A stretch of 64,000 nucleotides of DNA from Sediminibacillus albus. Lineage in GTDB: Bacteria; Bacillota; Bacilli; Bacillales; Amphibacillaceae. The stretch lies in contig NZ_FNFL01000003.1 in NCBI RefSeq assembly GCF_900101125.1, positions 124,001 to 188,000 on the forward strand, written 5' to 3'. Below, in pieces: positions 18,112 to 27,901 of the stretch. Position 1 is the stretch's first letter. Each line of letters starts with the position of its first letter. The position numbers were made by a program, and so were the translations under genes. The notes beneath the pieces are model-generated. The model was not told the origin of the DNA. It ran no database searches and worked only from the letters and a program-made list of their open reading frames with translations.

Positions 18112-18984
18112 CTATTTCAGCCAGCCTAGCAGTATTTCCCTTACAAATTTACTAGCTGCTATGACGGTTTGTTCTGTTGGATCATAAACCGGAGCGACCT
18201 CTACTAAATCCGCCCCAATCACATTCAAGCCAGAATCGGCAATCAATTTGATTGTCTCCAACAATTCCTTGGAAGTAATTCCGCCAGCTTCCGCTGTTCC
18301 TGTCCCGGGTGCATAAGCCGGATCCAGTACATCAATATCAATAGTGACATAGACATCGCGGCCCTTTAATTCAGGCAGAACCTTTTTTAAAGGTTCTACT
18401 ACTTCGAATTTGGACATGTGCATACCGCTTGTTTGGGCATAGTGAAACTCTTCACGCATTCCTGATCTAATGCCAAAAGAATATACATTTTCCGGTCCAA
18501 TCAGTTCACATGTTTTTCGGATTGGTGTAGAGTGGGACAGTGCCTCCCCTTCATATTCCTCCCGTAAATCAGCATGGGCATCAATATGAATTACTGCTGC
18601 TTCCGGATATTTTTCATGGACGGCTTGTATGATCGGCCATGACACTAGATGTTCACCACCCAGGCCTAACGGGAATTTATCCTGCTCCAATACCTTTTTA
18701 GCATAATCATATATCATATCAAGGCTGCGCTGCGGATTGCCAAACGGCAGCGGAATATCACCGGCATCAAAGTAATTCACTTCCTCCAAATGTTTATCCA
18801 TGTATGGGCTGTACTCTTCCAATCCAAGCGAGGCTTCCCTGATTCTGTTTGGTCCAAACCGGGAGCCCGGCCGAAAACTGACTGTCCAATCCATTGGCAT
18901 ACCATAAATGATAGCTTCTGCTTGTTCGGGATCTGGCCGCGACATAATGAACACTTTTCCTGAGTATGCCTCATCGAACCTCAT
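18112..18984 (-). CDS. speB: Agmatinase
   Basis: A 290-residue ureohydrolase that converts agmatine to putrescine and urea. The binuclear manganese ligands are visible: His112 (GGEH), Asp135/His137/Asp139 (DAHAD) and Asp216/Asp218 (DIDVLDP). It lies 13 bp downstream of speE on the same strand, so the pair makes spermidine from agmatine, as in B. subtilis. A purine-rich GGGGGGATG precedes the start. Confidence 0.96.
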   Translation of the reverse strand: MRFDEAYSGKVFIMSRPDPEQAEAIIYGMPMDWTVSFRPGSRFGPNRIREASLGLEEYSPYMDKHLEEVNYFDAGDIPLPFGNPQRSLDMIYDYAKKVLEQDKFPLGLGGEHLVSWPIIQAVHEKYPEAAVIHIDAHADLREEYEGEALSHSTPIRKTCELIGPENVYSFGIRSGMREEFHYAQTSGMHMSKFEVVEPLKKVLPELKGRDVYVTIDIDVLDPAYAPGTGTAEAGGITSKELLETIKLIADSGLNVIGADLVEVAPVYDPTEQTVIAASKFVREILLGWLK

Positions 18985-18997
18985 TTTTTCATCCCCC

Positions 18998-19825
18998 CTA
19001 TTCGGTCAAATCCTTTACAAATTTCGGCAAAGCAAAAGAAGCAAAGTGTATGTCCTTCGTATAATATTTTGTTTCCATCTCAGTAAAACGTTGATCTTTC
19101 ACTTTTAGTGGATCGTGAATCTTGCTGCCAATTGTAAAGGTCCATAAACCGCTCGGGTAGGTAGGGATATTGGCAGTGTACAAACGCGTCACTGGAAAAA
19201 TCTCTTGTACATCTTTATATACCTGTTGAATCAAATCCGCTTTAAACCAAGGGTTATCTGTTTGCGCGACGAATATCCCATCGTCTTTTAAGGCCTTGGA
19301 AATACCGCTGTAAAAACCTTTGGTGAACAAATTGGCAGCAGGTCCTACTGGTTCTGTAGAATCTACCATAATAACGTCATAGGCACGCTTACTTTCTGCA
19401 ATATGCATGAATCCGTCGGCAACCTTAACCGTAACACGGGGATCATCCAAATCACCGGCAATCTCGGGCAGGTATTGCTTGGAATACTCGATCACTTTTC
19501 CATCTATCTCTACAAGAGTAGCGGTTTCCACCTGCTTATGCTTAAGCACTTCTCTAATCACGCCGCCGTCTCCGCCACCGACTACAAGTACATGTTTTGG
19601 GTTGGGATGGGTAAATAAAGGAACATGTGCAACCATTTCATGATAAACAAATTCATCTTTTTGGGTAGTCATTACCATTCCATCGAGTACAAGCATATTT
19701 CCCCATTCATCCGTCTCCAGCATATCCAATTGTTGATAGTCTGTTTTTTCGGAATGTAAGCTGCGTTTTACTTTGGCAGTAATGCCGAAATCTTTTGTCT
19801 GCTTCTCTGTATACCATAATTCCAT
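18998..19825 (-). CDS. speE: Spermidine synthase
   Basis: A 275-residue aminopropyltransferase joining putrescine and decarboxylated S-adenosylmethionine. The Rossmann core is [16 protein letters not shown], with the catalytic region [16 protein letters not shown] and a conserved N-terminus [20 protein letters not shown] chose the ATG at 19825 because it follows AAAGGAGATTTTAT and matches B. subtilis SpeE; a longer frame 14 residues upstream has no support. It is first of the speE-speB pair. Confidence 0.96.
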   Translation of the reverse strand: MELWYTEKQTKDFGITAKVKRSLHSEKTDYQQLDMLETDEWGNMLVLDGMVMTTQKDEFVYHEMVAHVPLFTHPNPKHVLVVGGGDGGVIREVLKHKQVETATLVEIDGKVIEYSKQYLPEIAGDLDDPRVTVKVADGFMHIAESKRAYDVIMVDSTEPVGPAANLFTKGFYSGISKALKDDGIFVAQTDNPWFKADLIQQVYKDVQEIFPVTRLYTANIPTYPSGLWTFTIGSKIHDPLKVKDQRFTEMETKYYTKDIHFASFALPKFVKDLTE

Positions 19826-20135
19826 ATAAAATCTCCTTTTCGTCATAAAAAATGCTGCATTGTCCATTACTCTTATTTACTTCACTGTTCGAAATGAAAC
19901 ACATCAAATCCTGATAAAGTTCGACACCGAAAGGCTTTTCGCTGATCTTAGCTCCTAAATGCAGAGGGACACTGCCTTCATGCCTTTAAGCTTCAACAAT
20001 ACTAAAAATCTTATACTTTAGTCTGTCTGAAAATCAAGCGTTTTGCCAGGTTTATTTGTTCAAATTTATACCCATACTGTTAAGGTTAAAAATTTCGCCA
20101 GGAACTTTATCTCTACAACTAATCAGGTGGATGCC
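19826..20135. other. Divergent intergenic region speE/pbpG
   Basis: The ~310 bp between divergent genes must hold both promoters. The plus side has AT-rich -10-like runs around 20004-20020, but no convincing sigma-factor box or operator stands out. An in-frame TTG at 20043 that would extend pbpG lacks a ribosome binding site. Confidence 0.4.
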
Positions 20136-22208
20136 ATGATTTCAATCGTTAGACAGCTTTTACAGCAAATAAATAACAGGTTTTTACGCTGGGCAACCGC
20201 CTTTGCATTTTTAGCAGGGGCTGCTTGTCTTTTTCTCGTTGCCTCTATCTATGCCACCGCCTATATACTTGGCCCTCCCTCTATGACAAAAGGGGGAAAC
20301 ACGGTTTATTACAGTGACTCGGAGCAGGTTATCGGGGAAGAGCACGGACCAGAAAGCAGATATTGGGTGAAACTGGAGGAAATCTCACCAATAGTTATCA
20401 AGGCTGCAATAACGACAGAAGACAAACGATTTTATTCGCACCACGGCCTTGATTTACCGAGAATTGCCTCCGCAGCCTGGAACGATTTAATTGCCATGTC
20501 TAAGGTACAGGGAGCCAGTACAATCACCCAGCAATTTGCCAGAAACCTATACTTATCCCATGAAAAGACATGGTCACGAAAACTGAAAGAAGCCTTTTAT
20601 GCCATTCGCTTAGAAATGCATTATGACAAAGATGAGATTCTGGAAGGATATCTGAATACCATTTATTATGGGCACGGCGCTTACGGAGTAGAAGCGGCCA
20701 GCAGGTACTTTTTTGACAAGCCGGCAAATGCTCTGGACATAGCTGAAGCCGCACTGCTTGTCGGAATCCCTAAAGGGCCATCCTACTATTCGCCTTTTAA
20801 TCACTTGGATAATGCAAAGGAACGTCAGCAGAAAATATTGTCCTCTCTGCATAAAGAAAAAATCATTAGCAAGGAGGAACTGTTTTTAGCTGAGCGGAAA
20901 AACTTAAAGCTGACAGAGCCTGAAGATAGAATGGAAGAACAGACAGCTCCTTATTTTCTCGACGCAGCCTTGGCTGAACTACAAAATATTTTAGGCATCG
21001 ATAGGGAAGCTATCCGCTCCGGCGGATATAAAGTATATACAACTTTAAATCTCGATAACCAGCAAAAAATGGAGAATGTCATCACATCTTCCGTTAAGGA
21101 GAATACAAAGCTGCAGGTCGGCGCTGTCGCCCTGTCGCCGCACAATGGAGCAGTAACAGCCATGGTTGGAGGCAGAGACTATTCGGATAGCCAGTACAAT
21201 CGGGTAACTCAGGCCAAACGGATGCCAGGCTCTTCCTTCAAGCCATTCTTATATTACGCAGCCCTGGAAAATGGCTATACTGCTGCTACTTCTTTATTGA
21301 GTAAACCGACAAGTTTTGAGTTGGAAGATGGTACCGTCTACCAGCCAAGTAATTATAATGGCTATTATGCCAATGAACCTATCACTCTTGCCCAGGCTTT
21401 GGCATTATCGGATAACGTATATGCTGTCAAAACAAATTTATTTTTGGGTCCGGAACAGCTGGTAAACACTGCTAAAAAATTCGGGATTGACGAGGATTTT
21501 CAGGCGGTTCCCTCGCTCGCTCTGGGGACTGGGGCAGTGACTGTCAAAGAAATGGCGTCCGCATACAGCATGCTGGCTAATGGCGGACACGAGGTAGAGG
21601 CATTCACCATCAAAAAAGTGACTGATACGCACGGTAAATTGCTTTACGAACGCGAAGAGGCCGACCAGCCACCGGTCCTCGATCCTGCCAAAGCCTTTAT
21701 TCTAACTGATTTGATGACCGGTATGTTCGATGAATCGCTAAATGGCTATATGCGTGTCACAGGCGTAACGATCGCAGATCAATTAAGCCGGCCTTATGCT
21801 GGTAAATCAGGCACAACCAAAACGGACAGCTGGATGGTTGGTTTCAGTCCAGACATTGTTACCAGTGTCTGGACTGGGTACGACGAAAACAAACCAATCG
21901 AAAATGTTAAAGAACAACAAGTGGCTAAAGAAATTTGGGCCGACTTCATGGAGCAGGCTCACGAAAAGCTGCCTTTCCACACCTTCTCTGTGCCCAAGGG
22001 AGTTGTCGGCGCCTATGTAGACCCTGTATCCGGGGAGTTGGCAACCCCCTATTGTGGGCAGCAGCGTTTAATGTATTTCGCCAAAGGCACTGAGCCTGCC
22101 AATTATTGCTCCCTCCATCAGCCGGAGGACCCAAAAGAAAAACCACCGGAAGAAAAGAAGGAAGAAAAAGATAGCGGCTGGAAGCGCTGGTTTAAATGGC
22201 TGTCATGA
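20136..22208 (+). CDS. pbpG: Class A penicillin-binding protein, PbpG-like
   Basis: A 690-residue bifunctional peptidoglycan synthase with one N-terminal membrane anchor (about 20-45). The GT51 glycosyltransferase domain has catalytic Glu95 (TTEDKRFYSHHG) and GASTITQQFARNL. The transpeptidase domain has SSFK with nucleophile Ser366, SDN (LALSDNVYA) and KSGTT. A Pro/Glu/Lys-rich tail ends in WKRWFKWLS. It matches B. subtilis PbpG (PBP2d), a forespore SigF-dependent enzyme, in sequence and neighbourhood (speE upstream, ywhD downstream). I chose the ATG at 20136 with AGGTGG at 20125-20130. Confidence 0.93.
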   Translation: MISIVRQLLQQINNRFLRWATAFAFLAGAACLFLVASIYATAYILGPPSMTKGGNTVYYSDSEQVIGEEHGPESRYWVKLEEISPIVIKAAITTEDKRFYSHHGLDLPRIASAAWNDLIAMSKVQGASTITQQFARNLYLSHEKTWSRKLKEAFYAIRLEMHYDKDEILEGYLNTIYYGHGAYGVEAASRYFFDKPANALDIAEAALLVGIPKGPSYYSPFNHLDNAKERQQKILSSLHKEKIISKEELFLAERKNLKLTEPEDRMEEQTAPYFLDAALAELQNILGIDREAIRSGGYKVYTTLNLDNQQKMENVITSSVKENTKLQVGAVALSPHNGAVTAMVGGRDYSDSQYNRVTQAKRMPGSSFKPFLYYAALENGYTAATSLLSKPTSFELEDGTVYQPSNYNGYYANEPITLAQALALSDNVYAVKTNLFLGPEQLVNTAKKFGIDEDFQAVPSLALGTGAVTVKEMASAYSMLANGGHEVEAFTIKKVTDTHGKLLYEREEADQPPVLDPAKAFILTDLMTGMFDESLNGYMRVTGVTIADQLSRPYAGKSGTTKTDSWMVGFSPDIVTSVWTGYDENKPIENVKEQQVAKEIWADFMEQAHEKLPFHTFSVPKGVVGAYVDPVSGELATPYCGQQRLMYFAKGTEPANYCSLHQPEDPKEKPPEEKKEEKDSGWKRWFKWLS

Positions 22209-22255
22209 TTAAACCGCTTCTCGTGCTTGTTGGAAGTTTAATACAGAACCAATAA

Positions 22256-22286
22256 GAAAAAGGCCGGAAACTATTCCGGCCTTTTT
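22256..22286. terminator. Bidirectional terminator between pbpG and ywhD
   Basis: The symmetric hairpin AAAAAGGCCGGAA/TTCCGGCCTTTTT lies between convergent genes and has T-runs on both strands. Confidence 0.88.
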
Positions 22287-22426
22287 CTTTGTCCTAGTAC
22301 ACAGTTATACCATGTGATACATATTTTACAAATTTATTAAGCAAACCTCAAGACATTCAATCATTGTTCACGATTCAGTCACAATTTGTTCATTTTTTAA
22401 AAGATATTTTTCAAAAGGAATCTAGG

Positions 22427-22954
22427 TTATTTTAGTGATTCCGACAGGGCTTGTTTTAATTCCTCAGCAGAATTCTTCCACATTTCCTCATTAAAATCAC
22501 GAAGAAAATCACCTAGTAATTTTTTGGAATGGTCATCCATATGGTCAACAATCACTTTCCCTTTTAACGATTTGTCCATATGATTGACATGCTCAGGCAT
22601 GGACTTGTATGCCCGTTTAATGGATCTATCGACCCTTACTTCACTACCGGCAACCCCATGGTAGTAAGCACCTTCCTCCTTCTTGCTGACTGTGACCCAA
22701 ACAATCCAGTATAGCTTTCCATTAGGCACTTCATCTTTGTTGGGTAAAAACTTAACCCGGCGCTCGACTTCACTTCTGGCGTGCATCGCTCCCATATCAA
22801 CAAATGCCCTATCTTCATTGGGATCTATAATTACAGGTGAGACATTTTCCAAGCTGATGGCGCCGATTCCGTAGCCGCCATGGCCATCAGTGGAATCATC
22901 CTTCAAAATCGTAAACTGGTTTTTCTTCTTATTGGAAGGTTGCTCTGAACTCAT
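22427..22954 (-). CDS. ywhD: YwhD family protein
   Basis: A 175-residue protein recognised as YwhD by sequence (KFLPNKDEVPNGKLYWIVWV, then a charged C-terminal helix) and by position between pbpG and ywhB. The function is unknown. It is soluble and acidic, without signal or membrane segments. The ATG follows GAAGGAGGAGCG. It is convergent with pbpG across a shared terminator. Confidence 0.88.
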   Translation of the reverse strand: MSSEQPSNKKKNQFTILKDDSTDGHGGYGIGAISLENVSPVIIDPNEDRAFVDMGAMHARSEVERRVKFLPNKDEVPNGKLYWIVWVTVSKKEEGAYYHGVAGSEVRVDRSIKRAYKSMPEHVNHMDKSLKGKVIVDHMDDHSKKLLGDFLRDFNEEMWKNSAEELKQALSESLK

Positions 22955-23156
22955 GTTACGCTCCTCCTTCGTTAATTTGTCAGTATTTTATTTTTCAAGA
23001 ATCGGTCCTGCCTGCTAATGGTATCAATATCGTCATTGTAGCATAGGGGAAAATTCGTTTTCATCTATGAAGTATTGGCTAAGGCAGGAATTTTGCTAAT
23101 TGACAGCGAATAATTAGCACTGTCAATGAAGATGAAATACAGAGGAGGATGACAAC

Positions 23157-23339
23157 ATGCCATATGTAACAGTAAAAATGCTTGACGGCCGGAGCGATGA
23201 TCAAAAAATGGCGCTCATTGAAAAGGTTACCGATGCGGTAGTTGAAACGACCGGTGCTTCTAAAGATAAAGTAGTCGTTTTTATTGAAGAAATGAATAAA
23301 AGCCATTACGGTGTCGCTGGCAAACGGCTCAGCGACTAG
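23157..23339 (+). CDS. ywhB: 4-oxalocrotonate tautomerase-family enzyme YwhB
   Basis: A 60-residue tautomerase subunit. After Met removal the N-terminal Pro1 (MPYVTVKM) is the catalytic base. The rest fits the family, with a helix containing DDQKMALIEKVTDAVVET and the strand VVVFIEEMNKSHYG. Homologues form hexamers and tautomerise 2-hydroxymuconate or related dicarboxylates; the physiological substrate in Bacillus is unknown. AGAGGAGG lies 10 bases before the ATG. It is monocistronic with its own terminator. Confidence 0.92.
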   Translation: MPYVTVKMLDGRSDDQKMALIEKVTDAVVETTGASKDKVVVFIEEMNKSHYGVAGKRLSD

Positions 23340-23382
23340 TAACAAGAGCAGAGCCTGAGGATTAACCAACCACAGCAGACAG

Positions 23383-23433
23383 TCGAACGGTGATTCGAAT
23401 CTCTAACATTCGAACTCGTTCGATTTTTCTTTT
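23383..23433 (+). terminator. Terminator after ywhB
   Basis: TCGAACG pairs with CGTTCGA, enclosing a second inner ATTCGAAT/ATTCGAA pairing, and is followed by TTTTTCTTTT. Confidence 0.7.
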
Positions 23434-23589
23434 CTAATGTTTCATATACCCTGTGGACACAATGACAGCTATATTTCTTCCTTGTATGCCTGCGCTTATG
23501 GGCTGTTCATCCCTTGCATGACGACAGCAATCTCAAGTAAATCTTAAGCATTTGGGTTTTATTGGTTGAAAACCGTACGCAGACTTTCA

Positions 23590-23702
23590 GCGGAGGAAAT
23601 CCACGGAGACTCCTGCGGGTGGAGAGGCCTCGGTGAGACCCCGCATAGCGCCAGCTCGAGGAGGCTCACCAGCCGCCCGCGGAAAGCGTAGTGTATTTCC
23701 GC
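23590..23702. repeat. GC-rich interspersed element with inverted ends (complete copy)
   Basis: The ends are imperfect inverted repeats (GCGGAGGAAATCCAC at 23590-23604 against GTGTATTTCCGC at 23691-23702). The ~113-bp body is much richer in GC than its surroundings. About 70 bp of it recurs in reverse orientation at 56296-56367 with three mismatches. Nothing else in 23434-23889 looks functional. Confidence 0.75.
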
Positions 23703-23889
23703 AGCGTAGTACTAATGTTTATCAGATGCTATTAAGAAAACATCTACTGTTACATCGCCATTTATATCCATTACGTAATCCATCGAATGCATAAAGATGG
23801 GCCTTTTAAAACTTCATATGCTGTTATCATTCGGTTTTGGCAAGTGGATGTATGTTATCACGGTATTATTTTGCGCAAATTACGGTTTA

Positions 23890-25896
23890 TCAACCATGTT
23901 TTTGCCTGGTTATCGAGTGTTCTTCTTTCACGAAGCTGAACTGCTCTGGCTTAGGTTCCTCCGTTGGCAGTTTTTCCGTGTTCTGCTTGGAACGTCCAAA
24001 CAATCTGCCAATCAAACCGTTCTTTTCCACCCGGACACCGACCCGTTCCTGCTGGACTTCTTTTATTCCTTCAATGACAAACTGCATGGAAATAATCAAA
24101 AACATGAATCCAATAAATACAGGGAGGACAATCCATTCTTGCCCGCCCATAAATGCATTTCGCGAACCACTGACCAAACCAGACCATTCGTAGGTGACCG
24201 AGTGTGGATAAGCTTTGTAGGATTGATTAAGCATTACACTGGTTCCGCCTAAAAACATATTAAATAAACCGAGATGGATTAAGATCAGCAACACTTGAAT
24301 AAACTGCTGCCCAAAAACGATGCCAAGCTTGGAATGAAGGTGAGGCATAATATGTCGGAACAAAATATGATTGGCATTTCCGCCTAAAACACGTGCGCCG
24401 TCTATATATTCACTTTTAGTGATCAGCTTGATTTCATTCCCAATCAGGATAGTTGTCAGCGGTACTACCAATAAGGTCAGCACTCCAGCTTCAATCAATA
24501 TTCTTTCTGTAAATGAATAGGCGAAACCTGAAGTAGTACCCATTAAAACCGGGCTTAGCAGTATGACTGCAATGACACTCAAAGGTAAAAAATGAAAACT
24601 ATCGACAAACCGCTCGATTCCCTTCTTCCATTTATCCTTGATGAATAAAGCGTACGGAACTGCCAGGACAAAACCGAGAAACATACGTAAAAAAGCAATA
24701 ACACCCGCAAAAAGAATGGTGTACTTTGCGCCTGTTAACAGCTGGTCGAGCACACTGTAGCCATTTCTGTCAGTGCCTAATAATACATATTCTGAAGGTG
24801 GGTGCGGCTTGCTGCTAACCAAATTACCGTCATCGTCGTAAATTAACACAAAGTTTTTTACCGGCTCTTCCTGGACGACGGTATGGATAATACTAATTGC
24901 CAATATCGCAAATATAACAGTAAAGCCGAGCGCAAACTTTGGATTTTTAAAATGGGCAGCAATTCCTTTTGCAAGATTGAACAAGCGATCCTTCAGCGTC
25001 TGTTTGTTTGGGGTGCGGGCCAAGCTCTGGATAAATGTTTTATTGTCAAAGCGGAGAGCATCTTTTTCACCAAAAATTTCGATTCCCTGGTACAAGATAT
25101 AAAATGGGGTGAATACCATCATCAGCGCCACTGCAATCACCATAGGCCTGAAATCATTCATAATAAAGCTTGAAAGCCCCCTAATATTAAACATGTACTC
25201 GATTACAAACAGACTGGATAAGGACCCCCAAAGGATTAATTTTGAGTGGTAAAACGTACTCCTAAGGATATTTCTAAGCACATGCATACTAATAATAGCC
25301 TTATCCTTGATTCCTTTGCTCTGGGCAAAATCCACATAGTCTTTAGTGAGTTCTTCTTCCATCAATAATAAAATCACCCTGAACAAAGATATTAACGGTA
25401 AGATTGACAGGACAACAATTGGAGCAAGGTAAATTCTATCGTCACCCAATGTCACAAACTTTAATATATGTACGCCGGTCTGCTTGTATATATATACAAC
25501 AAACATTTGTAACAAGAACGCAACCATCAAATCCGGAACTGCTTCCGACACGGTGAGGATGCGTTTAACCAAGGCAATTAAATACTTTGGAAGGAACTGA
25601 GTCAATACTGCTAATATAAAAGCAAGACCGAATCCCAATAGTAAAGCCGCTCCTAGTATTCTCATTGAATACAGATAAGGATCCAGCAGAAAAGCAAAAA
25701 CGTTTAATTCTTCTCCTCTAAATTGATAGACCCATTTATCTGGCTGGATCATTTCTTTGGCTAAGGTAAATGTATTTTCCAAGTATAGCGAAAAATCCAC
25801 TATCCCTTCGCCTTGCATAAGGCTTGGTGCGGAACTAACCGCTACTATTCCCATTAATCCAAGGACGTAATAAACAAGGAATCTTACGAACTTCAC
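23890..25896 (-). CDS. Fused two-domain ABC permease (DppB-DppC-like)
   Basis: About 668 residues carrying two binding-protein-dependent permease domains in one chain. The first half resembles DppB, with an EAA loop (DYVDFAQSKGIKDKAI). The second half resembles DppC, with an extracytoplasmic stretch before LLGTDRNGYSVLDQLL and a second EAA loop (EYIDGARVLGGNANHI). About 12 membrane helices are evident. No ATPase, substrate-binding protein or peptidase lies beside it. I prefer GTG at 25896, with GGAAGGA nine bases upstream; an ATG at 25914 lacks a site. The substrate (peptide, nickel or other) is unknown. Confidence 0.85.
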   Translation of the reverse strand: MKFVRFLVYYVLGLMGIVAVSSAPSLMQGEGIVDFSLYLENTFTLAKEMIQPDKWVYQFRGEELNVFAFLLDPYLYSMRILGAALLLGFGLAFILAVLTQFLPKYLIALVKRILTVSEAVPDLMVAFLLQMFVVYIYKQTGVHILKFVTLGDDRIYLAPIVVLSILPLISLFRVILLLMEEELTKDYVDFAQSKGIKDKAIISMHVLRNILRSTFYHSKLILWGSLSSLFVIEYMFNIRGLSSFIMNDFRPMVIAVALMMVFTPFYILYQGIEIFGEKDALRFDNKTFIQSLARTPNKQTLKDRLFNLAKGIAAHFKNPKFALGFTVIFAILAISIIHTVVQEEPVKNFVLIYDDDGNLVSSKPHPPSEYVLLGTDRNGYSVLDQLLTGAKYTILFAGVIAFLRMFLGFVLAVPYALFIKDKWKKGIERFVDSFHFLPLSVIAVILLSPVLMGTTSGFAYSFTERILIEAGVLTLLVVPLTTILIGNEIKLITKSEYIDGARVLGGNANHILFRHIMPHLHSKLGIVFGQQFIQVLLILIHLGLFNMFLGGTSVMLNQSYKAYPHSVTYEWSGLVSGSRNAFMGGQEWIVLPVFIGFMFLIISMQFVIEGIKEVQQERVGVRVEKNGLIGRLFGRSKQNTEKLPTEEPKPEQFSFVKEEHSITRQKHG

Positions 25897-26021
25897 AGGC
25901 ACTCTTCCTTCCATTCCAGGTATGATAAGCTATATGGCAGACAACTTTAATTGTATCCAATATTCCAAAAACTCACAATGGTCGAAAGGAAATTATTAAG
26001 CATAAAGAACTACTTGTTAAA

Positions 26022-26051
26022 AACAAAAATGAGGAGCCGATGCAGGCTCCC
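26022..26051 (-). terminator. Terminator after ywgA
   Basis: The minus-strand hairpin GGAGCC TGCATC GGCTCC is followed by TCATTTTTG, just past the ywgA stop. Confidence 0.75.
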
Positions 26052-26059
26052 CATAATAA

Positions 26060-26557
26060 TTAGTGCTGTCGGATAGACGCAATGAATTCCCACGCTTCAT
26101 CCATATCAGACTGCTGATAATTTTGTGTCTTTTTGACCACTTGGACTTTTTCTTCTACTTCCTCTTTTGGCAAATCGTCGAAGTAAAGCATCGTTGAAAC
26201 TAATTCAAGAAAACGAGAGCTTTTCTCCTTCATATCGTTAATCATTTGCTCTAAAGGGGGTAAGTCGATGTTAGAGTGATTAAGGAATTCATCACCTTGT
26301 TCTGTCACTTGATATCGATATTGATAATAATTGCTTTTATCTTCTTTCACTTCGGAAATAAAGCCAAGGTTGCATAATTCTTCGATCCGCAAGGTTAACT
26401 CCTCCGAATAAGGGCCGTAAAAGTGAAATTCATACTTTTCTTCAAATGGGAAATCACATTTCTTAAGTATGTAAATCATTTTTTGCAGCTTTTTCCTTCC
26501 GACAATTTCATCCGCAGCTGAAAAAAACTTCATAATTTTTGCATGGTTTTCTAACAT
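26060..26557 (-). CDS. ywgA: YwgA family protein
   Basis: A 165-residue soluble protein recognised by its motif order (GRKKLQKMIYILKK, FHFYGPYSEEL, YQVTEQG) and by conserved placement directly after ywfO. The first two thirds resemble a winged-helix/SocA-like fold in sequence pattern; the C-terminal part is an acidic helix. The function is unknown. I chose the ATG at 26557, which follows AGGAGT at good spacing, rather than a TTG three codons earlier. It is co-directional with ywfO across 45 bp. Confidence 0.85.
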   Translation of the reverse strand: MLENHAKIMKFFSAADEIVGRKKLQKMIYILKKCDFPFEEKYEFHFYGPYSEELTLRIEELCNLGFISEVKEDKSNYYQYRYQVTEQGDEFLNHSNIDLPPLEQMINDMKEKSSRFLELVSTMLYFDDLPKEEVEEKVQVVKKTQNYQQSDMDEAWEFIASIRQH

Positions 26558-26602
26558 TATCAACAACTCCTATCTTGACAATATGGGAATGCTAGCAATC
26601 AG

Positions 26603-27901
26603 TTAACCAAATAGTATCTCATAGATCCGCTTTTTTTCGGGCCTTCCCTCCGGGAGATTTTCAAGCACGTCAAGCGGGAAGTACAGCTTATGGTCTGTCC
26701 GTTTCTTGCCTGAGATCGCTTCGACAATGTCAGACTGTCGGGACAATTCTTTCAGTTCATTATTTTTCGGCTGTAGCAAATGAATTGGCAGGCGTTCTTC
26801 CTCTTCTCCAGGCCGATAAAAATCATAAGGCAAATCAGAGGAGGAATCGACAACCAAATAATACTCTGGATCAACTTCAATAGCCTGAAACAACTTGTAT
26901 AACTCCATCCATTCATTCATTTGTTGATTCGGATTGAACTCGATATATTTCAAGAGCCTTCGGTTAATGAATCTTTCGCATAAATCACTTAATACTTCGT
27001 CGTCTTCCTGTACCCATGCCTGGAAATAATAAAAGACGATTGACTCGTCTAACCGCAGATACTCTTCCAGGTCCACTTCCCCGGCAAAAAAGGAAAGAAA
27101 GTGCGTCGGATTTAATTTAAATTGATACTGCTGCTCATATAAGTATTTTGCCCGGTGGAGGATTTTCGACAAAATTACTTCAGCACTGCGTGTGACCGGA
27201 TGAAAATAGACTTGCCAATACATTTGATAGCGGCTCATAATATAATCCTCCACCGCATGCATCCCAGTCTGTTTGATGACGACCTGATCTTCAACCGGCC
27301 GCATCACCCGGAGTATTCTCTCCATATCAAAGTGGCCGTAACTTACTCCTGTAAAATAAGCATCTCTTTGCAAGTAATCCATACGGTCAGCATCGATTTG
27401 GCTGGATATAAGGCTGACGACTAGCTTATTCTCATACGTTTTGTTGATAACATCGGCTACATCTTGCGGGAAACCTTCACCGACCTTTTTCAGTATTTTA
27501 TTTATTTCTGTATTTCCTAATATGATTTTCTTGGTAAAATCCTCATGATTAAGTTTAAATACTTTCTCAAACGAATGAGAAAACGGTCCATGCCCCAAAT
27601 CGTGCAGTAATGCTGCGCACAAGCAAAGCAGGCGTTCCTGGTTATCCCAATTCGGCCTGTCCTGAAAGTTGAACAGAATCCGCCTGACTATTTCATATAC
27701 ACCCAATGAATGGTTAAACCGGCTATGCTCTGCCCCGTGAAACGTCAAATAAGAAGTACCAAGCTGTTTAATCCGGCGAAGCCTTTGAAATTCCCTAGTG
27801 CCGATCAAATCCCAAATAACTTGGTCTTTGACATGGATATATCTATGTACAGGGTCTTTAAACACTTTCTCTTCGTTTAACTGCTCGTCTTTATATGCCA
27901 T
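26603..27901 (-). CDS. ywfO: HD-domain phosphohydrolase YwfO
   Basis: A 432-residue metal-dependent HD-superfamily hydrolase. The metal motif is spread over HSRFNHSLGVYEI and LLHDLGHGPFSHSFE, with a downstream Asp in SSQIDADRMDYLQRDA. This matches the SAMHD1-like dNTP triphosphohydrolase subfamily (as in Enterococcus EF1143), so a nucleotide triphosphohydrolase role is likely but not proven for the Bacillus protein. It is linked to ywgA downstream, as in B. subtilis. Confidence 0.9.
   Translation of the reverse strand: MAYKDEQLNEEKVFKDPVHRYIHVKDQVIWDLIGTREFQRLRRIKQLGTSYLTFHGAEHSRFNHSLGVYEIVRRILFNFQDRPNWDNQERLLCLCAALLHDLGHGPFSHSFEKVFKLNHEDFTKKIILGNTEINKILKKVGEGFPQDVADVINKTYENKLVVSLISSQIDADRMDYLQRDAYFTGVSYGHFDMERILRVMRPVEDQVVIKQTGMHAVEDYIMSRYQMYWQVYFHPVTRSAEVILSKILHRAKYLYEQQYQFKLNPTHFLSFFAGEVDLEEYLRLDESIVFYYFQAWVQEDDEVLSDLCERFINRRLLKYIEFNPNQQMNEWMELYKLFQAIEVDPEYYLVVDSSSDLPYDFYRPGEEEERLPIHLLQPKNNELKELSRQSDIVEAISGKKRTDHKLYFPLDVLENLPEGRPEKKRIYEILFG

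Noticed and set aside
23797-24252. A 151-residue plus-strand frame next to the GC-rich element
   Set aside because: Most of it is antisense to the 3' end of the fused permease, whose reading frame is well supported.
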